DNA from: Proteobacteria bacterium ST_bin11
Lineage (GTDB): Bacteria > Pseudomonadota > Gammaproteobacteria > Methylococcales > Methylomonadaceae
Direction: 5' to 3'
NCBI GenBank assembly: GCA_002083615.1
Contig: MSXO01000043.1
Location: 1-43,329 of the forward strand
Length of the DNA stretch: 43,329 bases
In this document: positions 34,410 to 42,515 of the stretch, piece after piece
Position numbering within the stretch: position 1 is the stretch's first letter
How the letters are laid out: each line of letters opens with the position of its first letter
The notes under the pieces: generated by a model
The model's database searches: none
What the model saw: only the letters and a program-made list of their open reading frames with translations
What the model was told of the DNA's origin: nothing
Position numbers and translations under genes: made by a program

Positions 34410-35537
34410 CTATTGCTTGAAGTCGTCGGGCACTTGCACATCGGTAGGCGGAACGGGTTTGTTCCAACCATATTGCGTCGACGCCCGTAATTGAAAAACA
34501 TAGGCCAACACTTGAGCGACGGCCAAAAAGAGACCTCGCGGTATTTCCTGATTAAGATCGGTAGAATAATATAGCGCTCTAGCCAGCGAAGGCGCGGCAA
34601 CCAAGGGTACTTGGGAGGCCATTGCCAACTGTCGGATCTGCGCGGCAACTAAATCGGTACCTTTAGCAACCAGCAAGGGCGCCCCATTGCCACTTTGATC
34701 GTACTTTAGGGCCACCGCAAAATGCGTGGGATTGGTAACGATGACGTCAGCGCTAGGCACCGCATCCATCATCCGCCGCTGCGCGGCCTCCATCTGCATG
34801 CGACGGATTTTGCCTTTGACCTCAGGGTTGCCCTCTTGATCCTTGGCCTCGTCGCGCACTTCCTGTTTAGTCATTTTCAGCTGTCGCTGATGATTCCATA
34901 GTTGATAGGGGGCATCCAGCATCACCAACAACAAAAAGGTGGCGCTTAAAATCACTAAACAAAACGAAATAATATCGCCGACCTGATGAACGGCTTGCTC
35001 GATAGGTAAGCGACTCAAACTCATAAAATCGTCGAAATAGAGCTTAAATAGATTCCAAGAAACGATAGAGACCAGTATGGTTTTCAGAATGGCCTTGATC
35101 AGTTCAACCACGCCTTGAATACCGATGATTTTTTTTATCCCTGTCAAGGGATTGAGTTTCGAAAACTTCATTTGGAAGCCTTCGCTGGTGAAGTTCCAAC
35201 CGCCTAACAGCAAAGCCGCCAGCAAATCGGCAAACACCAACACTATCAGAAATGGAAGAATCACCCACAAACCTTCGGCAAACGCCGCCTTTAGATAAAT
35301 CAAAGGCGTTGCCGGATCGAACAAAGCCTCCCGCGACAACTGCAAGGGATGCTTCATCATCTCCAGCATACTGCGCCACATGCCTTGACCGAAATAGAAA
35401 AACAGCGCAGAACTGGTAATCAAGGTCACAAAGGTATTAAGTTCCTTGGAACGCGGCACCTGACCTTTCTTGCGCGAATCGGTAAGCCGCTTACCGGTGG
35501 GGTCTTCGGTTTTGTCTTGACCGGAATCTTCAGCCAT
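34410..35537 (-). CDS. flhB: Flagellar export switch protein FlhB
   Basis: 375 residues. Starts with the family lead EDSGQDKTEDPTGKRL, has four membrane helices (about 35-52, 90-112, 143-165, 185-207), and the C-terminal switch domain with the autocleavage site NPTH at 269-272 (VIVTNPTHFAVAL). Self-cleavage between Asn and Pro changes export from rod/hook to filament type. The gene follows directly on fliR with no gap. Confidence 0.98.
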   Translation of the reverse strand: MAEDSGQDKTEDPTGKRLTDSRKKGQVPRSKELNTFVTLITSSALFFYFGQGMWRSMLEMMKHPLQLSREALFDPATPLIYLKAAFAEGLWVILPFLIVLVFADLLAALLLGGWNFTSEGFQMKFSKLNPLTGIKKIIGIQGVVELIKAILKTILVSIVSWNLFKLYFDDFMSLSRLPIEQAVHQVGDIISFCLVILSATFLLLVMLDAPYQLWNHQRQLKMTKQEVRDEAKDQEGNPEVKGKIRRMQMEAAQRRMMDAVPSADVIVTNPTHFAVALKYDQSGNGAPLLVAKGTDLVAAQIRQLAMASQVPLVAAPSLARALYYSTDLNQEIPRGLFLAVAQVLAYVFQLRASTQYGWNKPVPPTDVQVPDDFKQ

Positions 35538-36314
35538 TTATTGCAATCTCAACAATGCACCCACCAGCGCGAAGCCGTTGTGCAACATGTCGCTGAAGCC
35601 TTCCAGCATGGTTGGCAGGCCAATCCAGATTAGGCCCATACCCAACATAATGGTAATTGGGAAGCCAACGCCGAATATCTGTAACTGTGGCGCCGCTTTT
35701 GAAGCAACGCCGAAACTGATGTTTACGAATAACAACGTAGCCATCACCGGCATGGATAGCAAAAGGCCGTCCGCAAAAATCAAAGTGCTCCAACTAATTA
35801 TCCGCCACAAATCCGCCTTATCCATACCGATACTGCCCACCGGCAGGGTATGAAAGCTCTGCGCCAACATCTCGATCAGCAATAAATGACCATCCACCGC
35901 TAAAAACAGCAAGCTGCCGCTAATGACAAATAACTGGGCAATTACCGGCACTTGCACGCCGGTTGCCGGATCGACCATGGATGCAAAGCCCAAGCCCATG
36001 CTGTAAGCGATAGTCTGTCCGGCAAACAACATAATAGAAAACACCATCTGCAGAATAAACCCAGTGGTCAGGCCCAAGGCGACCTGCTGTACCGCTACCA
36101 TAAACCCGTGGTAGCCAAACATTTCGATAGCCGGCATTGCCGGCAACGTTGGCATAATTACCCAGGTAATCAACAGGCTGGCGATTAATCTTACTTTGGC
36201 AGGCACCGCTTTAACGCTAAAAACCGGCACAGTGATGAACATGGAACTGATACGAAAGAATGGCCAGACAAACGAAGCAAGATACCGCAGTAACTCGTCT
36301 TCGCCGAAGTTCAT
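35538..36314 (-). CDS. fliR: Flagellar export gate protein FliR
   Basis: 258 residues from the ATG at 36314, which overlaps the fliQ stop by 4 bp; longer upstream readings in this frame run through fliQ and are not credible. About six membrane helices with FFRISSMFITVPVF, MGLGFASMVDPATG and MPVMATLLFVNISFG, all family landmarks. FliR forms the export gate with FliP and FliQ. Confidence 0.97.
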   Translation of the reverse strand: MNFGEDELLRYLASFVWPFFRISSMFITVPVFSVKAVPAKVRLIASLLITWVIMPTLPAMPAIEMFGYHGFMVAVQQVALGLTTGFILQMVFSIMLFAGQTIAYSMGLGFASMVDPATGVQVPVIAQLFVISGSLLFLAVDGHLLLIEMLAQSFHTLPVGSIGMDKADLWRIISWSTLIFADGLLLSMPVMATLLFVNISFGVASKAAPQLQIFGVGFPITIMLGMGLIWIGLPTMLEGFSDMLHNGFALVGALLRLQ

Positions 36315-36583
36315 CCTATTAGCGTAGGAATATCGCGCATCAAATCTTGGAAATAATCGATGAGCATTTGCAACATGCCGGGACCGGCTATCATCAACAC
36401 CGCGATAATAGTCGCCAGCTTGGGGATAAATGTCAGAGTCTGTTCTTGGATAGAGGTCGCCGCCTGGAACATGGACACCAGCAAGCCAACAACCAAAGAT
36501 GCAATCAGGATCGGCCCCATTAATTTCAAGGAAATCAGCACCGTGTCCTGGGCAATTACCGAGATGGTTTCCGGTGTCATCAT
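36311..36583 (-). CDS. fliQ: Flagellar export gate protein FliQ
   Basis: 90 residues, two membrane helices (about 18-40 and 52-74) with the family sequence GPILIASLVVGLLVSMFQAAT and IQEQTLTFIPK between them. Four copies join FliP5-FliR1 in the export gate. It lies 9 bp after fliP and overlaps fliR by 4 bp. Confidence 0.97.
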   Translation of the reverse strand: MMTPETISVIAQDTVLISLKLMGPILIASLVVGLLVSMFQAATSIQEQTLTFIPKLATIIAVLMIAGPGMLQMLIDYFQDLMRDIPTLIG

Positions 36584-36592
36584 CGGGTTGAC

Positions 36593-37339
36593 CTATACGT
36601 AAAAGCTGGCTGCCAGCATTTCCATCACCATGGTCCAACCGTCTGCCAGAACAAACAACATAATCTTAAACGGCAACGACACGATCATCGGCGACAGCAT
36701 CATCATACCCATCGACATTAGCACGCTCGCCACGACCAAATCGATCACCAAAAACGGCAAAAAGATCAAAAAACCAATCTGAAAAGCAGTTTTCAATTCA
36801 CTGGTTACGTAAGCCGGCACCAACAAGGAAAACGGCACATCTTCCGGTTTATCGATTTGCTCGCGGCCGGAAATGCGCACAAAGGTATCCAAATCCGCCT
36901 CTCGGGTTTGCTTGAGCATGAATTGTTTGAACGGCGCCGAAGCATTTTGCAACGCGGTCATGGCATCGATCTTTTCTTCCATATACGGTTGCACAGCGGT
37001 TTCGTTAACCTTTTCCAACACCGGCATCATAATGAAGATGGTGAGAAATAGAGATAGCCCTAATAACACCTGGTTGCTCGGCGCTTGGGCTGCACCTATT
37101 GCTTGGCGAAGCAAACCCAATACGATCATGATTCGCGTAAACGACGTCATCGACAACAATAATGCCGGCAGCAAGGTCAGCATGGTCATTAACGCTAAAA
37201 TCTGAATGGTGACCGTGTAAGTTTCGCCGCCTTTCGGGTTGCTAGTGACGGTAATGGCGTCAATCCCTACCGCAGCGTAAACCGTTTCGGGCAGAAACGG
37301 TAACCCGATCAACAGACACGAAAACACCCACTTAATCAT
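36593..37339 (-). CDS. fliP: Flagellar export gate protein FliP
   Basis: 248 residues from the ATG at 37339 (MIKWVFSCLLIGLPF), overlapping the fliO end by 8 bp. It has a cleavable-type signal sequence, then membrane helices with LTLLPALLLSMTSFTRIMIVL and the family-defining region of the C-terminal half (MGMMMLSPMIVSLPFKIMLF). Five copies make the export pore. The alternative start at 37378 lies deeper in fliO and would hide the signal sequence. Confidence 0.97.
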   Translation of the reverse strand: MIKWVFSCLLIGLPFLPETVYAAVGIDAITVTSNPKGGETYTVTIQILALMTMLTLLPALLLSMTSFTRIMIVLGLLRQAIGAAQAPSNQVLLGLSLFLTIFIMMPVLEKVNETAVQPYMEEKIDAMTALQNASAPFKQFMLKQTREADLDTFVRISGREQIDKPEDVPFSLLVPAYVTSELKTAFQIGFLIFLPFLVIDLVVASVLMSMGMMMLSPMIVSLPFKIMLFVLADGWTMVMEMLAASFYV

Positions 37340-37775
37340 GGTGCTTACCTTGCATGACTTGCAGCAATTTCTTGGCAAATACGCTGGTTTCCTGACCCTC
37401 TGCGCTGTTCATAAACAAACGTTGATCGCCCTCGAGCTCAAGCAGCTTATCGATACGCCCGCCACTAACACCTAATAATAGTTGTTTCTCCCCCACTTTA
37501 ACCAATACCAATTTCTCCCGCATGCCCAAAGACAATCCAGCCAACACCGCCAACTGACTTTTACCGACAAAAGCCAGTCCGCCACTTTTACGCAGCAGCC
37601 AAACCGACAGAAAAAACACCGCCAAAACCAACAACAAGGCCACGAGCCATTGGGCGACATCCCCAGAAGTGACTACTTTTGCGGTCTGCCGAGGCAAGGC
37701 AGCGGCATCCTCAGCCCATACGAAAGGTGCGATTAGTACCAATACAAACAGGATAGTGAGCCGAAAGACAGACAT
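37332..37775 (-). CDS. fliO: Flagellar biosynthesis protein FliO
   Basis: 147 residues. An N-terminal signal-like helix (about 3-21, ending near AEDAAALP), a membrane helix at about 42-63 (WLVALLLVLAVFFLSVWLLR) and a cytoplasmic domain with GREKLVLVKVGEKQLLLGV-like sequence. FliO helps FliP assemble into the export gate and is the least conserved of this group. Its start shares one base with the fliN stop. Confidence 0.93.
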   Translation of the reverse strand: MSVFRLTILFVLVLIAPFVWAEDAAALPRQTAKVVTSGDVAQWLVALLLVLAVFFLSVWLLRKSGGLAFVGKSQLAVLAGLSLGMREKLVLVKVGEKQLLLGVSGGRIDKLLELEGDQRLFMNSAEGQETSVFAKKLLQVMQGKHHD

Positions 37776-38227
37776 TAGCCGAGCTTTCGAACCCGCTCCG
37801 ATGGACTGATAATATCGGTCAATCGAATACCAAACTTGTCATTCACCACCACTACCTCGCCGTGGGCGACCAAAGTCCCGTTTACCAACACATCCATGGG
37901 TTCGCCGGCGAAGCGATCCAACTCCACGACCGAGCCCTGGTTTAACTGCAACAAATTTCGGATATTAATTTTGGTTCGACCAATCTCCAAAGAGACCGTC
38001 ACCGGCACATCGAGTATCACGTCGAGCTTCACTTCGTCGCTACTAGGGCCGCTATTTTTGGATTTTTGGTCCGAAAATTCGGGAAACTCCGCAGTAGCAA
38101 AACCCTGCTGAGAGCTCTTTGCAGCGCTTGCTTGCTCCTTCAGTGCGTCACCCCAATCAGCTTCAGCATCGGCTTGTTCGTTCATAGCTGCAGCCCAGTC
38201 ATCGCCAATCTCGTCGTTTTCGCTCAT
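37775..38227 (-). CDS. fliN: Flagellar motor switch protein FliN
   Basis: 150 residues. The first 70 are acidic and Ala/Gln/Ser-rich; the C-terminal SpoA (surface presentation of antigens) domain has LDVPVTVSLEIGRTKI, NLLQLNQGSVVELD and VNDKFGIRLTDI (motifs shortened). FliN forms the lower C-ring with FliM and binds the export ATPase complex. The long acidic N-terminus is common in Pseudomonas-type FliN. Confidence 0.97.
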   Translation of the reverse strand: MSENDEIGDDWAAAMNEQADAEADWGDALKEQASAAKSSQQGFATAEFPEFSDQKSKNSGPSSDEVKLDVILDVPVTVSLEIGRTKINIRNLLQLNQGSVVELDRFAGEPMDVLVNGTLVAHGEVVVVNDKFGIRLTDIISPSERVRKLG

Positions 38228-38245
38228 TGTTGTCCTTCCCTGCTG

Positions 38246-39229
38246 TTATATATTATCCAGCGTCATTTTTTCTATAATTTCGACGGCATAATTGCCATCC
38301 GAAAGACCCAGTTTGCCTCGAAAAACCGGCACATTTTCGACTTCCAGCAATACGGATTCCGGCATTTCTATGGGAATCACATCGCCTTTTTTAAGTGCAA
38401 TCACTTCACTGATCGACATTTCTTTTTCTATCAGCTTACTGTTGACTATTACTTCGCTGCGCATAATTTCGATTCTTAGCGAGTCTTGCCAACGGCCATC
38501 GACTTCTCCACGATCACTAGTGACCGCGTCGAGGAGTTCTCTGATCGGTTCAATCATAGAGTAGGGCATTGCGATATTGATATCGCCACCACCGCCTTCC
38601 AACTCCACATGAATAGTGGAAATCACCACGATTTCCGAAGGGCTGACGATATTAGCAAACTGCGGATTGACTTCGGAATTGATGTACTCAAAGTCAATGT
38701 CCATCACCGGTTTCCAGGCTTCAGCCAGATCTTTGAAAATCATATCTATGATCAGCCGAATAATGCGCATTTCGGTAGGGGTAAATTCTCTACCTTCAAC
38801 CTTGTTATAAAACTGACCGCCACCGCCAAAAAAGTTATCGACAGCGGTAAAGACCAAACGCGGCTCCATCACAATCAATGCTCGACCGCGTAAAGGCGAC
38901 ATCCGAATAACATTCAAATTAGTCGGTACGAACAAGCCTTGAATGAATTCGGAAAACTTCTGAACCTGAATACCGGAAACGGAAATCTCAGCGGCGCGCC
39001 TTAGAAAATAGAATAAAGCAATCCGGAAATGGCGAGCAAAACGCTCGTTGACCATTTCCAAGGTCGGCATCCGCCCACGAACAATCCGTTCCTGACTATT
39101 AAAATCATAGACTCGAGCTGAGCCGCGACTGTAGTCATCGTCGTCCGCCCCTGTATCGACGTCACCATCGTCTACGCCATGCAGTAGCGCATCGATTTCG
39201 TCTTGTGATAATAAGTCTGCTGTTGACAT
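38246..39229 (-). CDS. fliM: Flagellar motor switch protein FliM
   Basis: 327 residues. The first 20 contain the CheY-P-binding peptide LLSQDEIDALLHG. A CheC-like middle domain (about 45-230) includes MVNERFARHFRIALFYFLRR, and the C-terminal SpoA domain contains VNSKLIEKEMSISEVIALKKGD (shortened). FliM receives the chemotaxis signal and sets motor direction. Its start abuts the fliL stop. Confidence 0.98.
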   Translation of the reverse strand: MSTADLLSQDEIDALLHGVDDGDVDTGADDDDYSRGSARVYDFNSQERIVRGRMPTLEMVNERFARHFRIALFYFLRRAAEISVSGIQVQKFSEFIQGLFVPTNLNVIRMSPLRGRALIVMEPRLVFTAVDNFFGGGGQFYNKVEGREFTPTEMRIIRLIIDMIFKDLAEAWKPVMDIDFEYINSEVNPQFANIVSPSEIVVISTIHVELEGGGGDINIAMPYSMIEPIRELLDAVTSDRGEVDGRWQDSLRIEIMRSEVIVNSKLIEKEMSISEVIALKKGDVIPIEMPESVLLEVENVPVFRGKLGLSDGNYAVEIIEKMTLDNI

Positions 39230-39778
39230 TTATTGCATTACAAATTCAGTGAAATACACATCTTTAACGGTATTTTTTCCTGCCATTTTCTCTAAAACCT
39301 TGCCAATTTCTGCCTGCATCATGGCTTTTAGCTCTTGCTTTCCTTCCAAGGTTTTGGCTTTTTCAGCACCTACCGCACTGATGGCCATCAATAGATTATT
39401 GCGCATCATGGGCTCATGCTTTTTCAGCGCCTCTATACTTGCCTCGCCTTTAGTTAATACTGTCAAAGAAATTCTTATCACTTTCGCGCCAGAACCTGCG
39501 GGAAAATTAACCAATAATGGCGTCGGTAAATCGTAATAAACATCTGGCTCAGCGACTTTCTCATGGTCGGCTTCTTCTTCATGAGTGGCTTCTTCCTTAT
39601 GTTCTTCCTTGCCATGCTTGGCATCACCTTCTTCTTTATGCTCAGCGTCGGCGGGTTTATTCAGAAAAAAATAAGCACCACCTCCCGCACCTGCCAAAAC
39701 TAATACAACCACCGCAATTATTACGATCATCTTTTTGGAAGACTTCTTACCTTCGTCTTTCCCCTGGGCTTCTGCCAT
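39230..39778 (-). CDS. fliL: Flagellar basal body-associated protein FliL
   Basis: 182 residues: a Lys-rich cytoplasmic tail, one membrane helix (about 17-39), a His/Glu/Lys-rich linker (about 46-78) and the periplasmic FliL domain with VYYDLPTPLLVNFP and a C-terminal VKDVYFTEFVMQ. FliL rings surround the stators and raise torque. The charged linker with many His residues is longer than in enterobacteria. First gene of the flagellar run; a sigma-54-type promoter lies directly before it. Confidence 0.95.
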   Translation of the reverse strand: MAEAQGKDEGKKSSKKMIVIIAVVVLVLAGAGGGAYFFLNKPADAEHKEEGDAKHGKEEHKEEATHEEEADHEKVAEPDVYYDLPTPLLVNFPAGSGAKVIRISLTVLTKGEASIEALKKHEPMMRNNLLMAISAVGAEKAKTLEGKQELKAMMQAEIGKVLEKMAGKNTVKDVYFTEFVMQ

Positions 39779-39800
39779 TTTCCACCTTTTATTTTTTTAC

Positions 39801-39816
39801 AGCACAATACGCGCCA
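39801..39816 (-). promoter_or_regulatory. Probable sigma-54 (RpoN) promoter of the fliL operon
   Basis: Read on the minus strand, TGGCGCGTATTGTGCT at 39816-39801 matches the sigma-54 pattern TGGCACG-N4-TTGCW with two mismatches and exactly ten bases between the invariant GG and GC. Transcription would start near 39790, leaving a leader of about 12 bases that contains the fliL ribosome binding site (GGTGG). RpoN control of fliL operons is established in Pseudomonas and Vibrio. Confidence 0.65.
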
Positions 39817-40023
39817 AAATATTAACGACCAATCCGACCCCTGACCTAAAAACAGCCTGATTCGATCATACAAGAAAAAACATCGTTTTAGAATAATAGT
39901 ATAGCCGTCACTTGGAAGCAGCTAGAGAAAAAAGCGGGGTCTAGGCATTCAAAAAATACCTAAGGAAATTGTAGCTCTTAAGTCAAAGTTTTGACTCAGA
40001 TTAAGAATATTGTGCAGAAAGGA

Positions 40024-40049
40024 CTGCAAAGACCGGGTGGCCTTTGCAG
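40024..40049 (-). terminator. Hairpin downstream of fructose-bisphosphate aldolase
   Basis: CTGCAAAG (40024-40031) and CTTTGCAG (40042-40049) form a perfect 8-bp stem, extended inside by a CC/GG pair around a short loop. It begins 12 bases after the aldolase stop on the minus strand. The bases after it are only partly T-rich, so it is a moderate terminator candidate. Confidence 0.5.
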
Positions 40050-40061
40050 CTTTATCGGATA

Positions 40062-41141
40062 TTAGAGCGAGTTAACAGCGTTCAACTCTTGAAAGGCTTG
40101 CTCTAAACGAGTCACCATGCCCACTTGGCCGGCCCGTTGCCAAACACGAGGGTCATAATATTTTTTGTTCGGTTTATCGGCACCTTCTGGATTACCGATT
40201 TGACCTTGCAAATAGCCTTCATTTTTCTTGTAATAATTCATCACACCTTCCCAACTCGCCCATTGGGTATCAGTGTCAATATTCATTTTGACAACACCGT
40301 AGCTAATCGATTCCTTGATTTCGTCAGGTGAAGAACCTGAGCCGCCGTGGAAAACGAAATTCAAGCTGTTATGAGCCAAGCTGAATTTTTCAGAGACATA
40401 TTTCTGAGAATTATCGAGAATTTTTGGTGTTAATTTAACGTTGCCTGGAGAGTAGACGCCATGAACATTGCCGAAAGACGCGGCAATGGTAAAACGGTGA
40501 CTGACTTTGCTCAAATGTTCATATGCATAAGCAACGTCTTCTGGTTGGGTGTAAAGCGATGAGTGGTCTACCCCGCTGTTATCGACACCATCTTCTTCGC
40601 CGCCGGTCACCCCTAGCTCGATTTCCAGAGTCATACCCAATTTTGACATCCGCTCCAGATATTTGGCGCAGATTTCAATATTTTCTTCCAAGCTTTCTTC
40701 AGACAAATCCAGCATGTGCGAACTGAATAGCGGCTTACCGGTTGCTGCAAAATGTTTTTCGCCTGCATCTAACAAACCATCAATCCAAGGCAGCAGTTTT
40801 TTCGCAGCATGATCAGTGTGCAAAATAACTGGAACGCCATAATGCTCGGCCAACGCATGCACATGATGTGCCCCAGAAATTGCACCCACGATTGAACATC
40901 CTTGCCCTTCCAACTTCAGCCCTTTGCCGGCTACGAACGCCGCGCCGCCATTGGAAAACTGAATCACTACCGGAGACTTTACTTTTGCGGCAGCTTCTAA
41001 TACCGAATTGATGGTATCGGTGCTGATGACATTAACAGCAGGCAGAGCAAATTTGTTTTCTTTGCATATAGCAAAGATCTTTTGTACATCTTCGCCGGTT
41101 ACGACACCGGGCTTAACAACATCTAATATTTTCTGAGACAT
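40062..41141 (-). CDS. fba: Class II fructose-bisphosphate aldolase
   Basis: 359 residues from the ATG at 41141 (MSQKILDVVKPG), the same length as E. coli FbaA; the farther upstream start at 41186 adds 15 unusual residues. Catalytic Asp110 and zinc-ligand His111 are in VILHTDHAAKK; further landmarks are ASFGNVHGVYSPGN (zinc His), NFVFHGGSGSS (phosphate-binding) and MNIDTDTQWA. It cleaves fructose 1,6-bisphosphate to two triose phosphates. In a RuMP-cycle methylotroph it serves the cleavage and rearrangement phases, matching the tal and tkt genes beside it. Confidence 0.97.
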   Translation of the reverse strand: MSQKILDVVKPGVVTGEDVQKIFAICKENKFALPAVNVISTDTINSVLEAAAKVKSPVVIQFSNGGAAFVAGKGLKLEGQGCSIVGAISGAHHVHALAEHYGVPVILHTDHAAKKLLPWIDGLLDAGEKHFAATGKPLFSSHMLDLSEESLEENIEICAKYLERMSKLGMTLEIELGVTGGEEDGVDNSGVDHSSLYTQPEDVAYAYEHLSKVSHRFTIAASFGNVHGVYSPGNVKLTPKILDNSQKYVSEKFSLAHNSLNFVFHGGSGSSPDEIKESISYGVVKMNIDTDTQWASWEGVMNYYKKNEGYLQGQIGNPEGADKPNKKYYDPRVWQRAGQVGMVTRLEQAFQELNAVNSL

Positions 41142-41162
41142 GCCATAAATCCTGCTTAGGAA

Positions 41163-41234
41163 TCGGATTGCTTGATAAACAGGCAATCCGAGAAATTCGT
41201 ATAATCACTGGCAACGAGAAAAACTCATTGCCAG
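41163..41234 (-). terminator. Two hairpins in the tal-fba gap
   Basis: After the tal stop, CTGGCAA (41208-41214) pairs with TTGCCAG (41228-41234), with an inner GAG/CTC, around five T residues on the minus strand. Further along, TCGGATTGC (41163-41171) pairs with GCAATCCGA (41183-41191), a perfect 9-bp stem, 22 bases before the aldolase ATG. The first may stop or weaken transcription from tal; the second lies in the aldolase leader. Both could act as processing or attenuation structures. Confidence 0.45.
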
Positions 41235-41242
41235 CTATCTTT

Positions 41243-42229
41243 TTAAGCTTCCAAACTAGCCAAACGCTCGGATAACAATTTTTCTAAAGCTTCCAAAGCT
41301 TTGGCGAAGCCGTCAATACCCTCGGCCAATTTCTCTTTTGCCATGCGGTTCTGTTCGTGCATTGACTCAAAAGTCGCTTTATCAACCGAGATTTTCTCTA
41401 TGGACGCTGCTGCTGCTTTTGCTGGATCTAATTTACGCGGCAGGTCACCTTCAACGGATTGCAACTCGGCCAACAAAGAGGGTGCGATAGTTAACAAGTC
41501 ACTACCGGCCAGTTCGGTGATTTCACCAATATTTCTAAAGCTGGCACCCATTACTTCGGTTTTGTAACCGAATTTTTTATAGTAGTTGTAAACTTCAGTA
41601 ACCGACAGCACCCCTGGATCTTCAGCTGGTGCATACGAGTCGCGACCGGTGTCTTTTTTGTACCAGTCTAGAATGCGGCCGACAAACGGCGAAATCAGCG
41701 TAATGCCGTTTTCAGCGCACGCAATCGCTTGATGCAGACCGAACAGCAAAGTAAGGTTGCAATGAATGCCTTCTTTTTCAAGAACTGCCGCGGCTTGAAT
41801 ACCTTCCCAGGTTGCAGCGATTTTGATCAGAACGCGATCTTTAGAGATTCCCGCTGCTTCGTATTGCGCAATCAGGTCACGGCCTTTGGCAATAGTCGCT
41901 TCCACATCGAAAGACAGACGCGCATCGACCTCTGTTGAAACCCTACCTTCGATGATTTCCAGTATTTTTAGACCAAAAGATACCGCCAAACGATCAAATG
42001 CCAAAGAAACAACCTCTGCAGCAGAAGCACTGGCACCCAAGGTTGCTCTCGCACCTTTTAAAGTGTCGTCAACAATACCTTGATACTGGGGCATTTGCGC
42101 GGCTGCAGTAATCAATGACGGGTTGGTGGTCGCATCACGAGGCTTAAATGTTTCGATTGCTTGAATGTCACCGGTGTCGGCAACAACGACAGTCATTTCG
42201 CGGAGTTGTTCGAGTAAATTTTTTGCCAT
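41243..42229 (-). CDS. tal: Transaldolase (TalB-type)
   Basis: 328 residues, slightly longer than E. coli TalB (317). The Schiff-base Lys136 is in VLIKIAATWEGI; TTNPSLI near residue 34 and LTLLFGLHQAIACAENG are family signatures. It transfers a dihydroxyacetone unit between sedoheptulose 7-phosphate/glyceraldehyde 3-phosphate and erythrose 4-phosphate/fructose 6-phosphate. With transketolase it regenerates ribulose 5-phosphate as formaldehyde acceptor in the RuMP cycle. About ten C-terminal residues extend beyond the usual end. Confidence 0.97.
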   Translation of the reverse strand: MAKNLLEQLREMTVVVADTGDIQAIETFKPRDATTNPSLITAAAQMPQYQGIVDDTLKGARATLGASASAAEVVSLAFDRLAVSFGLKILEIIEGRVSTEVDARLSFDVEATIAKGRDLIAQYEAAGISKDRVLIKIAATWEGIQAAAVLEKEGIHCNLTLLFGLHQAIACAENGITLISPFVGRILDWYKKDTGRDSYAPAEDPGVLSVTEVYNYYKKFGYKTEVMGASFRNIGEITELAGSDLLTIAPSLLAELQSVEGDLPRKLDPAKAAAASIEKISVDKATFESMHEQNRMAKEKLAEGIDGFAKALEALEKLLSERLASLEA

Positions 42230-42515
42230 AGGATTATCCTCAGATTTGTTATTAATTTTTCCCCCTCGTTTGAACCGAGCTTTACAAGTTAAAGATGTTC
42301 AGCAATTCTTGCAGGAGATTTATTGCAAAAGAGTCCCTGGTGATGAAACTCTGTTTTTAGATATATTGATAAAACTGAATCGCCACTTGGCATATATTCA
42401 AAGCGGATAAGCGCGCTTTAAAACATACGAAGTGGCGATTACTGGAGTCCGTCGGATTACAATTAACGTGTTAAAACCTCAAGTTCCAGCGATCAGCATT
42501 GGAAATCCAATGCTA
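42230..42515. other. Intergenic region with a nested inverted repeat upstream of tal
   Basis: No gene can be supported firmly in these 286 bases. A perfect 11-bp inverted repeat, AATCGCCACTT (42378-42388) and AAGTGGCGATT (42430-42440), encloses 41 bases that contain a second inverted repeat (AAAGCG/CGCTTT, 42400-42419). Directly after the repeat protein's stop, AGCATTGG (42495-42502) pairs with CCAATGCT (42507-42514), a likely weak terminator. A plus-strand frame of 46 codons from a TTG (42273-42410) has a protein-like composition but no ribosome binding site. Confidence 0.5.

Larger units (their letters stand above)
39779..40061. other. Intergenic region between fliL and fba: promoter side of the flagellar operon
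   Basis: No gene is visible in these 283 bases. Apart from the sigma-54 site there are two dyads that could bind a regulator: an imperfect inverted repeat TAGGCATT/AATACCTA at 39942-39962 and a perfect one AGTCAAA-GT-TTTGACT at 39981-39996. Both lie 125-195 bases upstream of the predicted start site, where enhancer-binding proteins such as FleQ usually sit. This placement is suggestive only. Confidence 0.4.

Noticed and set aside
36315..36638. N-terminal extension of FliR by 108 residues
   Set aside because: This stretch lies on fliQ in another frame and shows no FliR similarity; the ATG at 36314 overlapping the fliQ stop is the normal start.
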